From the NCBI GenBank assembly GCA_021521415.1, contig JAIQDT010003807.1, forward strand, positions 124,001-188,000: DNA of 64,000 bases, given 5' to 3'. The notes below the pieces were generated by a model. That model did not search any database. It was given only the letters and a program-made list of their open reading frames with translations, and was not told the origin of the DNA. Within the stretch, counting starts at the first letter, position 1. Each line of letters starts with the position of its first letter. Positions 12,782 through 25,109 of this stretch are shown in pieces. The DNA comes from Bidens hawaiensis. Taxonomy: Eukaryota; Streptophyta; Magnoliopsida; Asterales; Asteraceae. The translations under genes were made by a program, and so were the position numbers.

Positions 12782-12967
12782 TGTTATGAAACAAGCCTAA
12801 TAGCCAAAGAATGAGAGAAGAGATGTAGGGAGAAATGAAAAGATTTTATTAATTATATGTATATAATACAATGACATACAAGAATATTATATAGGAATGG
12901 GAAAACTTGGAAAAGAAGTCATATCTATTTTAGGTGTTGATAATCATAATAATTATAATTCATAACA
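12782..12967 (-). repeat. 5' LTR of the 5.7-kb element
   Basis: Partner of 7232-7417. On the minus strand the LTR ends in CATAACA and is followed directly by the putative primer-binding site ACGTTATCAGCACGA (12767-12781). Confidence 0.8.
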
Positions 12968-13140
12968 CAAACCATATTCAAGTTTATATGCCTCTAGTCA
13001 AATACTCCTAATAATTTCCGGCTCACGGGCCATGAGCCCGGGCTACATTGAACTCAAACACACCCTAAACACAATAATTTAAGCCGGTTTAATGATGTTC
13101 TATCTTATGTTATATTACACAAATATTGCATTTTTTTGGT

Positions 13141-16100
13141 TCACTCATTCTTGGTTCGAGCTCCAACCGCGAAAAACTCAGTGATCACTTCAAGTGGCAT
13201 CCCTTTTGTTTCCGGAACCTTTAAGAACACAAACACCCATGAAATAACACACACGATAGCATAAATACCGAAAACGCCCTCCAGCCCGATAGAAGAAAGC
13301 ATCACCGGCAACGTGTATGTCACAATGATATCACATATCCAGAAGACTAGTGCAAATATGGCAATGCAGATTCCACGAACCCGTGTTGGGAAGATTTCCG
13401 AGCATAATATGTTTGGAATCGGGCCGTAAGCCATGACAAAGCAGCAAAAGTAGACGACCACACATGTGGTTGAGATAACCGCGTGTATTACGGATCCCAT
13501 GTTGATTATGTTACTGATAACGAGGGTCACAAGAGACGCGATTAGTACGGGGATTGTAGTCAGCAGAAGAGCCCTGAAATGAAAGAGTTAGTAACACGGT
13601 TAGGAGCATTTTTGTCTTTTCACATTGTGCTAGGTATATATATGTATATAGTAATATAGGCTCGTATATGGGTCATTTCAACCCGTTTACCCATAATGGA
13701 TTAGTTTGGGTTATGTTTTATGGAGGGGCATTTTTGTCTTTTCACACTAAAACAACCGTTTTGACCCAAACCCGTTTGACCCGTTACCCAGCCCGCATGG
13801 CCCATTTGGCCACCTTTGATTGTATATGGAGGGGCAATTTTGTCTTTTCACACTAAAAACAACCGTTTTGACCCAAGCCCGTTTGACCCGTTACCTGGCC
13901 CGCATGGCCCGTTTGACCATCTTTGATTATATCAGTGCTAGTGTAAAAACAAGTTTAAATTACCTTCGACCCGTGATATCCATGGACCGCATGGCGATAG
14001 CAATACATGGAAGCATTAAAAGAGTTGTAAATGCACTGATAAGAAAAGAAGCAGAATCTGAACCGAGGCCAAGGCTCGATAAAAGAACACTCACACCCGC
14101 TTGCTCGAGGATTTGAGGTGTGTAGTACATAACCCCGTTTATTCCTGAAAACTACATTTAAATACAAAACAACATTTTCATTAATTTGTTCAAAAAAATT
14201 TACCGAAGTTTATTTTTTCAAGAAATGCATATACCTCGGGCAAGCTTGCGGGGTCTAACAAGCCTACGATTTATACTATTTTTATTCAATATATTTACAT
14301 GATAATAATAGTTATATATAAAATCATGATAAAAGTAACCAAAATATATATACTGTATTATATAAAAAAATAAATTATATATGTATAAATATATAATAAA
14401 CGAGTCGAGCTTAACAGAATTCGATCTTTATTAAACCACTCACGAGTGGAGCTCGAGCTTTATAAGTACAGCTCAAAATGAGCCGACCCGTGCACGAAAA
14501 ACTTACCTGCTGAAGCATTTGGATTGAAACCCCAACAAATAAAGCCCGTGAAACCCCGGGCTCACAAAGTGCAGACCACATTGGCGTTTTCGAAGCGGTT
14601 TCCGACGGGTGAACCATTGCGGGCCCCACAGGAACTTGACTCATGAGCTTTTTCGAGTACATACTAGGTTGACTCACCAGAGCCGAAGCTTGAACATTAC
14701 CACCACTACCCATAAACCGAAACAAACGACCCGCAAACTGACTCGCCGGGCCCGCCCGGTTCTTGATGCAAGTACATTCTCTTAAACCCGCCTTCGTTTT
14801 CCCCGTCCGAACCTTCTTTCCCCGACAACTTCCACGCCAACTGCCACCCACCACCGATCCCCACGCCGCCATGTGGGGCCACCAACCCGCTAGTCGCTTG
14901 GCGGGAAATCAACGGGCTTTGTAAATTTAAATTCTCATCCGATTCATTTCCATCGTCCGTTCCATACCCATCATTTCCATTCTGCACACTCTCTTCATCC
15001 CATTGGTCTTCTTTCGCTTGCGGGCCCGCGATACTAAACATGCTACCCCAGTTCGGGAATAACATGCTTCTCATACTTCCTGACTCGGGTTGTTTTTCGT
15101 GAACACTGCCAAAGAGGGTAACGAGCGGGTCCATTAGTGGGATACTCGAGTTGACCATGGTCCCTTGACGGGATACAAGACTACGCATGCTTTGACCGTT
15201 GACCGGTTTTGCTATATATGAGAGAGCCTTTTCGGGCCCGTATAAGTATAACTGATCTTGGTCTTTGGTATCTGCATTGTCTAAACCTATCATGTACTCT
15301 TCAATCGATGTGTCACCTCCGATCACCAAACCTTCTACTAGTAATGCCATTTCACCTATTATTCAAGATGTTATCGTTTACATATAATAAACTAGTTTGA
15401 GGCCCGTGTACTACAGGAGTAGTCTTGAAAATACAATATTTAATAAATAATCAGATACAAGAAACAATAAACTCGTTAAGCACTATTAATATAGTCGTTG
15501 TACAATAGTCTTTAAAACAATTTTAAAGTAAAAGATTATTTTAAATATCAAATGTTTGAAAAAAAAATGAAGTAAATATTAAATTAACAAATTTTGAAAC
15601 ATAAATTTTAAGAATTGTAACTATTATTTTATTATTATAAATTTGATAAAAAGGGTGATGTTTAATGTAGGAGTGACAAGTGGCAAAACTTGTAGACTTT
15701 TATTAGAGAATATAGATATAGATATAGATGTTTTCATAACCGAATAGGATAGGCTGCCGGTTCACCGATTCAACCGGTCGAACAACTTTTTTTTTTCTCA
15801 AAAATGACGATCAAGGTTGAAAAAAATGTTAAAATAAAATTCAAAAAAAATAGTTAAAAATTCATAACTCGAAATATAAAACAAAAACTAAAAAAGTAAA
15901 AGTACTAAAAAGTTTCCTCCATTTTTCTCGTTCCAATAAAAAGAATAAAAATAAAAAAGTCGATAAATTTCAACCCGTTTTGACCCGTTTCTATCATTTT
16001 CTTTTTTTAGTTTGACCCATTCTGACCCATTATATACATTTATAATACAACTCATTCAACTCAATGGGTCACATTTGCCACCCCTACATTAACCCATTTA

Positions 16101-17467
16101 GTTAAACGTGTCTTACAGGTTGGCAGGTTATAATCAAGTTGCAAACTTGTTAATCTCGTTGTGAAAAAAATGGTAGAAATGGGTTAGTGGGTCAACTTGT
16201 TTAATTTACCAGATTGGCGAGCCGACGTTGGGTCGGCGTATTTAACTAAACGGGTTAAGCATGTCAACCAAAACACGACCCGTTTTTCAAACGGGTTAAA
16301 TATACCAACCCAAAACTCGTATCACCTACCAAAACGGGTTATAAAAAATACCCGAAACATCTTCCACGCCACGCAATCTTTGCAAGACCCGCTTAGCCTC
16401 TCTCATTTTCCCTTTACTCACAAGCCACCTCGGGGATTCGGGCAAACAGAAAACCGTCAATATAAAATAAACAAAATACGGAACAGAAACAACACCCAAC
16501 ATCAACCTCCAACTTGTCGAAGCCATTAACGACAGCCCGAAAACCATACAATATGCCAAAAACATTCCACCCGAGCCCGTGAACTGTGGGAGTGTATTTA
16601 ACAGCCCCCTAACTTCAGGAGGCGCGATTTGGGATATATAAATAGGAGTTAAAGTGACTGCTAAGCCAACTCCAAATCCATCTATTAATCTTGCTAGTAA
16701 AAGAACATATACATTAGGTGACCAAAGCATTATTAATCCACCAATGAAGTAAAAGAAAGATGAGAGGATTAACATGGGCCTGCGGCCCACCGAGTCGGAT
16801 ATGGGCCCGGAGCAAGTTGTGATCAGGGTCGCCCCGATTAGTGACATGGCAACAACTAGGCCTTCTATTGTACTTCCAAGAGTTAGCTCCTTCTTTATGT
16901 ATACAACAGCTCCTATATACATACACATTATCAATATTATAAAGGCGTCATTTTCTAACACAACACGAAAATATAATATAGACGGGTTGACTTGTTTAAC
17001 ATGCTTATTTTTATACATTTAAAAAGCATTTGTTTTATGTTATAACTTAAACTGATTGGGCTTTTTATACCAAGATTAAAACATAAAATGCTTTATAGTT
17101 TTACACATTTGTATTGTTTGTTGTAAACATGTAAGTATTTATATGCAAAAAATTAAGTAAATAAATAAAAAAAATTATTTTTTAGTTAAACGGGCCGTGT
17201 TCAGTTTAACTCGTGTTGTGTTTGGGCTAATGTCTCTAACACGGTTTCCTGGTTCATGTTAAATTTTCTTGTTTGTGTCGGGTTTGACCCGTCAACCCAC
17301 AAGCAAGACCCAAATAACACCCCTAGCGGGGTTCGGTTTAGGTTTATCACTACAATAATAAAGAGAAAGACTCAAAGAAGTGTAGTACCTGCAATTGTAG
17401 CATTATCCCAACCTTGCAAAAGATTACCAATTGTAGCAATAATAGCAACCAATGCAACACCATTCAT
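13141..17467 (-). CDS. TMT: Tonoplast monosaccharide transporter (TMT/MSSP type), frameshifted
   Basis: Vacuolar-membrane H+/sugar antiporter of the major facilitator superfamily, recognised from plant TMT/MSSP proteins. Five exons (minus strand): 17389-17467, 16352-16912, 14507-15355, 13964-14151, 13141-13573; all junctions are GT..AG. Exon 1 starts MNGVALVAI with GWDNATIAG; exon 2 has LVAMSLIGATLITTCSG, GRRPMLILSS, QFTGSGGMF and PESPRWLVSKG; exon 3 is the long hydrophilic loop with DPLVTLFGSVHEK and SPLISRQ; exons 4-5 have FSGINGV, GRR, CSEIFPTRVRG and PETKGMPLEVITEFF. Exons 1, 2, 4 and 5 are open and in phase. Exon 3 carries one surplus base (or lacks two): frame 1 stops at TAG 14706-14708, and the frame with NVQASALVSQP resumes by about 14710. 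As written, translation ends after about 429 residues, before the second six-helix half. It may be a sequencing error or a real lesion. Confidence 0.93.
13720..13940. repeat. Tandem duplication in TMT intron 4
   Basis: Two copies of about 107 bp, each starting TGGAGGGGCA and containing TTTTGTCTTTTCACACTAAAA and GACCCGTTAC, lie within the intron between exons 4 and 5. They do not affect the reading frame. Confidence 0.7.
14240..14500. mobile_element. GAGCTC MITE relic in TMT intron 3
   Basis: AAACGAGTCGAGCTTAAC and TGGAGCTCGAGCTTTA with an AT-rich core mark another relic of the hAT MITE family. It ends just beyond the exon-3 splice donor (GTAAGT at 14501-14506). Confidence 0.5.
15392..15728 (-). 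mobile_element. Short non-autonomous Helitron in TMT intron 2
   Basis: On the minus strand it begins TCTATATCTATATC after an A and ends with a small hairpin (CCTGTAGTACACGGG), eleven bases and CTAG, followed by T. Those are the Helitron end rules (5' TC, 3' hairpin plus CTRR, insertion between A and T, no target duplication). The body is AT-rich and non-coding. Confidence 0.55.
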
Positions 17468-17475
17468 CTTGTCAT
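17464..17475 (-). promoter_or_regulatory. Four-codon uORF overlapping the TMT start codon
   Basis: On the minus strand, ATG ACA AGA TGA sits immediately upstream of the main start. Its TGA shares two bases with the main ATG (17465-17467). It could lower initiation at the main codon or allow termination-reinitiation. It is visible in sequence; the effect is inferred and assumes the transcript starts upstream. Confidence 0.4.
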
Positions 17476-17577
17476 ATAAGGGCCAATTTCTTCAATTCAA
17501 ACCCTATAACTTAAAAAACCTCATTTGTAAATATAAGATTTTTGGTAATAATAAACTTTCTCCATATGTTAACATAC

Positions 17578-17960
17578 CCCCCCCCCCTCTCTTTCCTAGG
17601 ATTGTTTACAAGACGAGCCAAGGTGGGTCGAGCTCGAAATTAAATGAGGCAGCTCAGCCATTGACGAAGCTTAGTGAGGGCCCAGGAACCCCCCCCCCCC
17701 CTGTTTTTTTGCGCAGTAGTGTAAATTTACCCGTTTTCGTCCGAAAATTTGTATACGTCGTGTAAGTTTAGCCTTTGTCGATTGAAAATTTGAGCCCGCC
17801 CCCGCGTTTATGATTTTTTTGAATACATTTTGAGTCCCCCCCACCCTCCCCCGACAAGCTCGTTCAAGCTTTGCCATTGCTCAGCTAGGCTCGAGCTCGA
17901 GCTCGATTTTGAAGTTAAACGAGTCTTGGGTTGAGTTTGGCTCGGTTACAAACATGAGCC
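17578..17960. mobile_element. GAGCTC MITE relic with poly-C tracts
   Basis: GTCGAGCTCGAAA and GCTCGAGCTCGAGCTCG flank a foreign insert containing two long C runs (about 17578-17586 and 17690-17702) and GAAAATTTG motifs. It lies upstream of the TMT start codon, in the promoter or 5' leader region. Confidence 0.45.
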
Positions 17961-19033
17961 AACTCAGGTTGTTTCAAATCAAAAAATTTTAGCAAGTTTT
18001 ATTCAAGATTTTATCGAGAGAGCCACAGGCTGCGAGTTTTTTATCAGAAAAAAGATTAAAAATTATTTAAATTAAAAAACAAATATGCCCATTTCACTTT
18101 CATACTCACAAAATAAAAATCTTGAAAAAAAAATAATTTTTTTGCAACCCATTTTGATATCAAGAAAGAAAGATTACAAGAAAGTACAAAGGTTCAAGAT
18201 CTAGTAAGATTGAAAGTACAGGCTTTTAAGCTTTGACTGCTTTGTTTACTACATCAAGATGATCATCACATGCATACACACATATTGTATCTATAGTTAT
18301 AGAAGAAGCAGAAAATACCTGAAAGCAGAGAGATGGGCCAAGAATTTTTTTAATGGAATCTTGCAGAGTATGCTAAAAGTTACAATCTTTCTTTATAAAT
18401 GATTTATTAAGTTAGGAAAAAGTTGCTTTTTAATCACACCAAGTCACCAACCTTTCACTAAATTTCTCAAAATTTCTTCAAAACCAACACTTGTCTTGGA
18501 TGTCTAAAGTTAGTTTGATTTGTGGGTAACTTTTTTTAAACTGAAATTGATCAGTTTATAATTTAACTAGATTATTGACCATCGTATAATATTGTTAGAT
18601 AATAAAAAACGGCATTGTTAATAAATCTGTACATGTTTTTATGAAAGCGATAAAATTCATATTGCACGAATTAAATAATAAAAAAAATGTGATTTTTCCT
18701 GTCAATAACGTTTTTCCGGAGATCTGCAATTAACGACGTTAGGATTCTGGTAGTCGCAGCCCGTTGGAAACAAATACGTTAAAAGTTTGGACCGTCAGCA
18801 GCCAATTCGTTAGTTGGGACCGGCAACGACCAAAAGATGATAGTTAAGATTAATAAAAACCAATATATCTTTAATAAATAGAGTGCCGGGAAACAAAAAA
18901 TAATAAAAAGAATTAGGAAAATATAGATAACTAATAGGAGAGAAATACGGCAAAGAAAAAAAAAAGCAAGGATGCATCAAATGTGACATGTGACAAAAAA
19001 ATAAATTTATATTATACTTATATATAAATAATA
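17961..19033. other. TMT upstream region and spacer
   Basis: No protein gene was recognised. A half copy of the MULE-like fold-back family found at 52709 occurs at about 18695-18890 (GACGTTAGGATTCTGGTAGTC and AATTCGTTAGTTGGGACCGG). A pyrimidine-rich AG/GT context near 18320-18345 could be a leader exon of the transporter gene, but this is unproven. Confidence 0.4.
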
Positions 19034-19646
19034 CTAGTTATTATCTCCCGTATTACGGGGGCTGTTTTATATTGTTTGTTCTATTATTTATTTGTTTTTT
19101 GAATTTATATTTATTTATTGTATGAAAGTTAATAATATACTTATGGTTTGATGATAAATTGTTTCACAAATAAATAAGATGTTATAACCCTGTTTAAAAG
19201 CTATATGTTTTTGATGAGACCCAATACCCGTTTATTTTTTTTACTATAAAATTGGTTTTTTTAATTATAAATAATATTTATGAAAGTTAATAATATACTT
19301 ATGGTTTGATGAGACCCAATACCCGTTTATTTTTTTACTATAAAATTGTTTTTTTAATTTAAATAATATATATATTTTAAAATAAATAAGATATTAATTT
19401 TTAGCATATCCTATTTTATAGGATTTTTACATCAATAATTTGGTGAGAATAATTTTTATTTAATGAGATGTTATAACCCGTTTAAGGAATATCTGGGTTT
19501 GATAGGACCCATACCCATGAATTCGGGTCAAATGCATGAGAAGCCTCTATTTAAAAATCAAGCAAATCTGGTGACTCCAAAAAAAGGGGGAGCGGCCACA
19601 TCGCGACACGTAGGATTTTTATGTTTTCGTTTATATATATTATAGA
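19034..19646 (-). mobile_element. Non-autonomous Helitron (613 bp)
   Basis: Read on the minus strand it starts TCTATAATATATATAAACG after an A and ends with a hairpin (CCCGTAATACGGG), a short spacer and CTAG, followed by T. It contains two direct copies of a roughly 60-bp segment with GATGAGACCCAATACCCG. No Rep/helicase is encoded. Confidence 0.55.
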
Positions 19647-21860
19647 TACGTATTTAGACATAAGTTTAGTTAAGCTTGTCATATACATGTCATCTTTAAA
19701 TTCAAATTCGTTTTAACCCGACTTCATTTTCAATTTTTAATGCGCTGATAGTTTACAAGCAGCTCAATTCATTCATGGTCTCATGTGGGTTCAAGTGTCC
19801 CAACCTTAAAAAAAAAAGATCCCAAAGACAATGATTGATGGTCTTGTAGTTCATTAAACCCTTAGTCTATTTTAAGTTTATCTGTATTAGTGTACACCTT
19901 TTCTTTTATGTTTATTACACGTTAGAAAGATAATAAATGGTGAAAGAATGTGACCCACGCAACACACAATTGAGGGTGTCCTTGTCGCAATTATTTGAAT
20001 CAACATCATTTGATTTATATTAGGTTTCATGAATCACTTAATCTAAAAGTAGAAAAAAATAAATATTTGCTTGAAATATACATTTAACACTTAAATAATA
20101 TCAAGGAGAGGAAAATTAGAATTTAATATTATCGGTCAACCTTAAAAAGATGATATTAATAAACTAATTTTTTCTTAGCTAAAAAAATAAGATACCAAAT
20201 TACCACCTATGCATAATTATGTCCCCAAACAAGTAAAAAATAAAAACCTTAAATCATCAGTTTACCATCTCTATATAAATAGTTGTATGTAATTAAAGTT
20301 TAATTAATATTTTTAAACTAAAAATAACAGAAAAAAATGCACCTGCTAAAGTGATGACACCACCCAAGCATAATTATGTTTAAAGTAAACAATGAAAAAT
20401 TATAGAAAATTCGTGAGATGTCGAAAAGGTTATGATTACATATCATTCTGTAGTAATCAAACAATTATTTAACGTTGATTTTGATTATTAAAATGTCAAA
20501 AGAAATACATACAAAACTTAAAACGTGTACAACCAAACACCTCTATATGTTATTTAAATCAATTAAAAAACAATACACTACAGTGTTAGCGTTATGAAAC
20601 AACAATTTATTATGTGTTGATTTTAGTAATAAATCAAATTACCGTTTAGCGTTAATTTTAAAAGAGATACGTGTTTTATACTTCTATTCAGTAGAAAAGA
20701 TAACCTTATAATAACTCGACTAAAAGTTTTGGTCTTGCTAGTAGTAGTGGGTAAGGTATAAACTCACTTTTAAGTGATCCGATTCAATAAAAGGTGTTGC
20801 TAAACGTATCCCCTTTAAACATGCTTTTTTTTTACTAATTATGTTACTATTTTATTTAGTTTTTTCACAAAAAGTGTTTTTAACTCTTTTTTTTAAATAT
20901 ATTTTAAAAATAATGATATTTTGAGGACGGATATAAAAAAATTTATTTGACTTTAAAAAATTAAGAGAGGGATGCAAGTTTAGCCTAACACTTTAATAAA
21001 AGTTGGTTTCAAGCGAATTAAGTTATAAATTCCTGACTAACGTTTTAACTCTTAAAAAGAAAACATGCATTCCTGCTTTAATTAATATAATGTCGTGTCA
21101 CGTGTAAGTATTATGTAGGATTGTTGTTTTTAACTGAATTGACCCTACTGATCTAAATTATGTACATGTAAAACGGGTAGCAGATGAAAGTTAACTAGTT
21201 ATTAGAAAATCTGATCTTATATATATTTAGGTATTAGGTTACAAAAAAAACACATTCGGGTGAACGCGAATAAGTCAATTCATGATATCACGTTGTTGAT
21301 CAAATTTTAGTTAATTGGCTTATCTAATTTCTTGTACATTTCAAATTTCACCCGGTAATCAGCTCCTTATGAAAACATAAGCAAATAACATTGCACTCAT
21401 CCAACTTAGACGTTGAGTATTTTGTTTTCCAAACCCACATAACATGGGCTAATAAATGTCATGAAAAGACAATTGATTAGACCAAAACCCCATCTGAATC
21501 ATATGATAGTGACTGTCACCTGATTAAACGAAAACGAATAAACTTGGATGTTATTTTATCTGCAGATAAATTTTAAACAAGAAAACCCATTTAACACGAT
21601 CCAAATTACCTAGCATTATGACTCAAATACACCAAGTTGTTTAATATCATATGTTTTCTTTTAAAAGTAAAATAAAAGAAGATCACTAATAAGTGGTACA
21701 AGAGATGACAGGACACGAGAGTATTTGGTATGTGTTATTGGATATCCACAAATATGTCCCCCATATCCTCTAGCAGGTTGGCACACGCTTTTATATCACA
21801 TGTAACACTTTAGTTACTTTGGTTTAGGTTAGCATATAATATTATAAGAATAATTTATAT
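19647..21860. other. AT-rich spacer, no gene recognised
   Basis: No exon, RNA gene or clear element end was seen over about 2.2 kb. Confidence 0.4.
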
Positions 21861-21867
21861 TAAACAA

Positions 21868-22312
21868 AAAAAGTAAATTGTGGTTTTCGTTTATTTAGTT
21901 TTAGTTCAATAGTTTTAAATCTGCGATTTTCGTCTTTGTGGTTTTATTTCACTTGCAATTAAACCTGTCCCCACTAACCCCACTAAGTATGGTCGCTAAA
22001 CACATCAGTGTGCCCCTACTCTAAAATGGAGTTTTGTTCTTTTCTCCCCAAATAAACCCCAACCCTAATTCGCAAGCCCCCTTGCGTGAGGGGCTGAAGT
22101 GTATATGGGGAAATAAAGGATAAAATTTCCCCTCATTGGGGGGCACGCTGATGGGGCTTAACGATCAGACTTAACGCGGTTAGTGGGTTCGGGGTTAATT
22201 GCAAGTGAAATAAAATCACATGAACGAAAATCGAAAATTTGAAACTATTGCACTAAAATCGCAGATTTGGATGAACCACATGGACAAAAACCACAATTTA
22301 CTCTATTAAAAA
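21868..22312. mobile_element. Fold-back element with about 100-bp imperfect inverted ends
   Basis: The left arm (AGTAAATTGTGGTTTTCG through TTATTTCACTTGCAATTAA) matches the reverse complement of the right arm (TTAATTGCAAGTGAAATAAA through CAATTTACT) with scattered mismatches and a small indel. The centre is GC-richer and non-coding. The target duplication is unclear; a MULE-type MITE is my best guess. Confidence 0.6.
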
Positions 22313-22485
22313 TATGGTTTATTTCATTGAGGAAGTGTTTACTACAAATGAAATACAATGAAACCTACTCAAAGATGTTAACTACAATCAATTATACCAC
22401 AACACAACTTATTTGTTAACATCATTCCGTTATGACAAATATATTTTTAAAAAGTTAATTTGTTACTCTTATAAACATTATAACT

Positions 22486-23460
22486 GTAACATCCCAGCCC
22501 GGAAGGGCTGACGTGTCACAATAATATGGTTTTGAACAAAATATATAAATTTATATATTTACCTGTCAAAGGTATAACACATTAAATAAGACAAACTTAA
22601 GGTTAATTTACACACTAGCACGGTTGAAATGATATTTTATTATGATCCTGATGTTTTATTCCTCGCTCTTAATCCCACCCAAAGTAACCTATGGACCTGT
22701 ATATAAAAATTTAAAATAACGGAATGAGCTGAATGCTCAGTACGGAATAATAGGCTCAAACAATCAATGATTTAATGAAACGTAGTTTAAATTGAACTTA
22801 CAGTTGATTATACGATGCAAAGTAATATTAATTAAAATAAAACGTATCATACGGATGTACCCCTGAGCGAACATAAAACGTGACAATATACAGGTAGCTA
22901 CTCCTGCATATTTATCACACGAGATGGCGAGTTGGCATACCCGCTATCCATCTCCTTAATATTAATCATAGGATCGATCCATACGCCTCCTAATAGCCAT
23001 ATGTACCACACTTGTACTTAAGAGACGTCGTGAATGATCTCACCGTCACGGTTGGTGCACATGTTGTCGGTGCCGCAACAACATGCTCGTGGGACACTCC
23101 ACGAGAAGCGACACTCATGGTTTCGGAATACAAATAATCTTATTCATAAAACTCATAGGAAACATATTTTCGTAACATAAATCGGAACATGCGATAATGA
23201 GTATAATCAAACATAATAATATCGCATGACATAAAAGCTAAATCCAATGTTTAATCAGAATTTGAATCCAACGGACATCCAAGTGAATTGATAATTCAAA
23301 GACGTGAGGAGTTATAAAATATATACTAACTCAATGGGTTTAGATCCACTAAATATGAAAACAATGAAGAGTGGGGTAATGATCCGTACCTTTAAACGTA
23401 GTTCAATAAATTCCAAACTTGTTCTTTGTAAGGGGGTCATAATATCCTACATGTAATTAA
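22486..23460. repeat. Possible remnant of a Gypsy-type LTR
   Basis: The stretch opens with TGTAACATCCCAGCC, the same style as the LTR start at 24459 (TGTAACATCC). It continues with GC-richer text (GGTTGGTGCACATGTTGTCGG) unlike its AT-rich surroundings. No matching end or target duplication was found. Confidence 0.3.
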
Positions 23461-24453
23461 TATTCAGTGAGATTTATATTACCAAATTTCGACGAGGTCC
23501 GGCCACACTAATTATTTATTACTCTTCTTGTAAGTTCATAAATATTATTATTTAATATCATATAATTGAGTGGCACATTAGTAATTATTTGAGATTTATT
23601 AAGTCATCCAGATTTAGAGTTGTCGAACGTATTTATTTATTATAATACAAAATTTCTTATAGATTTAACAGTTTAGTTTATTGAATCTTTATTACAATTT
23701 TATGTGTTGTATTATCATTTACAATGCAATATAAAATCATTTTATGAGTTCTCTTTTCTCAAAGTTTGTAAGGTGCACACTTCTTTTAACTTAATATTGC
23801 TTAAACGTCAAATTTTTTTTTAACATGAATGGTTAAAAATCTCACATTCATGAAGTTCATTAATGTATATTTTATTCATGTTTTTCTTTTATGTTTAATA
23901 GATTCTACTAAAACAAAAACATTTTTTGTTCTTATTTTGAAGACGTAGTTCTTAATTTTTTTATAGCCATCTAAATAGTTTTCTTATAAAACATATTTCC
24001 TAGACTAAAATATTAGTACACAAAAGAGGAAAAGTTACACCCAGTAGGATTCAAATTTTAACTTGAATTAAGTCAGTTAATTATTTAATGAGTATAAACA
24101 GTTTTATCTTCTTCATATGTAGGTTAAAATTTTAGCATCTCGTTCTCTACTATAACACAAGACATTTTCGAAAATAGACCATTGGAATTCCTTATTTTTA
24201 TACATTATACAGTGATTTGACAAATGGTTGATGGCTCAAGCGGATGTTGGCCTGAAATCTGCAGCATCAATAAATGGTTCAAGCGGCACTTCTAGTTGTC
24301 GATTTAGGTGGCGCGCAGTGGAGATGACGAGTGGAGGTGTCGGTTTTGGGCTTAGTATATGAAAGGCGGTGGTAGGAGATTGCTAGTTAGTAACCTTATC
24401 TTGAAACAGAAAGTACTAGAAGTAGATGGCATGGTTATCTTTAAAGATCAAGC
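23461..24453. other. Spacer, no gene recognised
   Basis: Mostly AT-rich. A GC-richer patch at 24220-24400 (GGTGGCGCGCAGTGGAGATG) has no recognisable product. Confidence 0.35.
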
Positions 24454-25109
24454 CTAAATGTAACATCCTAAAATTTCGTATTTAATAAAGAAAGTCGCGT
24501 TTAGTTATTGGGCTTAAATAATTAACTAGTATTAATTATAGATCATGGACTTAGACCAATTAAGATGGATCAAGGGTAATGGATCTTAAGTCCATGGGCT
24601 TTAAGGGATATAAATACCCCTTAAACCCTAAACCCTCATTCCTTCCATCTTATTCTCTAACACACACACCTACACACATATACGCGGCCGTGAGATTGAG
24701 CGAAGTTATGGATCGATTATACGCTAGTTCAAGAAGATCTTTATTACACGAGATAAATACAAGATCGATAGCCCGAGCTCGTAGAGGTATGTCGTTTACC
24801 TTTAAAGTTTACGTTTTTATAAGCGTTTAGTCTCGAAACTTAGAACGGGAATGGATCGGTATGAACGAAACGTAAAGATGTAAACTTGATGATAAAACAA
24901 ACCTAATGAACCCGTAAACATAAACGACTCGTTTAGGATGAACCGTAGTTATGTTATTAAACGTTTTAAAGCCTAAAGGTCCAAACTTATTGTCTTTCCG
25001 GACCGAGTTTTACCTGAAAATGACCATGGGACTGTTCGCGGGGAGGGTTAACACCATATCGGAGGGTTACCGGCTGAAACGGGGGTGGTTATGGAGGTTA
25101 AGGTCAAAC

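Larger units (their letters stand above)
7232..12967 (-). mobile_element. Non-autonomous LTR retrotransposon, non-coding (5.7 kb)
   Basis: Two 186-bp LTRs (7232-7417 and 12782-12967) are highly similar. The right one has perfect TGTTATGAA...TTCATAACA ends. A perfect 5-bp target duplication CAAAC lies at 7227-7231 and 12968-12972. The polypurine tract CCAAGGGGGAA, read on the minus strand, abuts the left LTR (7418-7428). On that strand the right LTR is followed by ACGTTATCAGCACGA, a likely primer-binding site. The 5.36-kb interior has no gag, RT or integrase motif and no open frame above about 70 codons. It may be a LARD-type derivative of a Copia lineage; the lineage is a guess from the primer-site style. 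Confidence 0.8.

Noticed and set aside
24220..24400. GC-richer patch as a gene fragment
   Set aside because: Translations in all frames gave no recognisable protein and no splice-site pattern.
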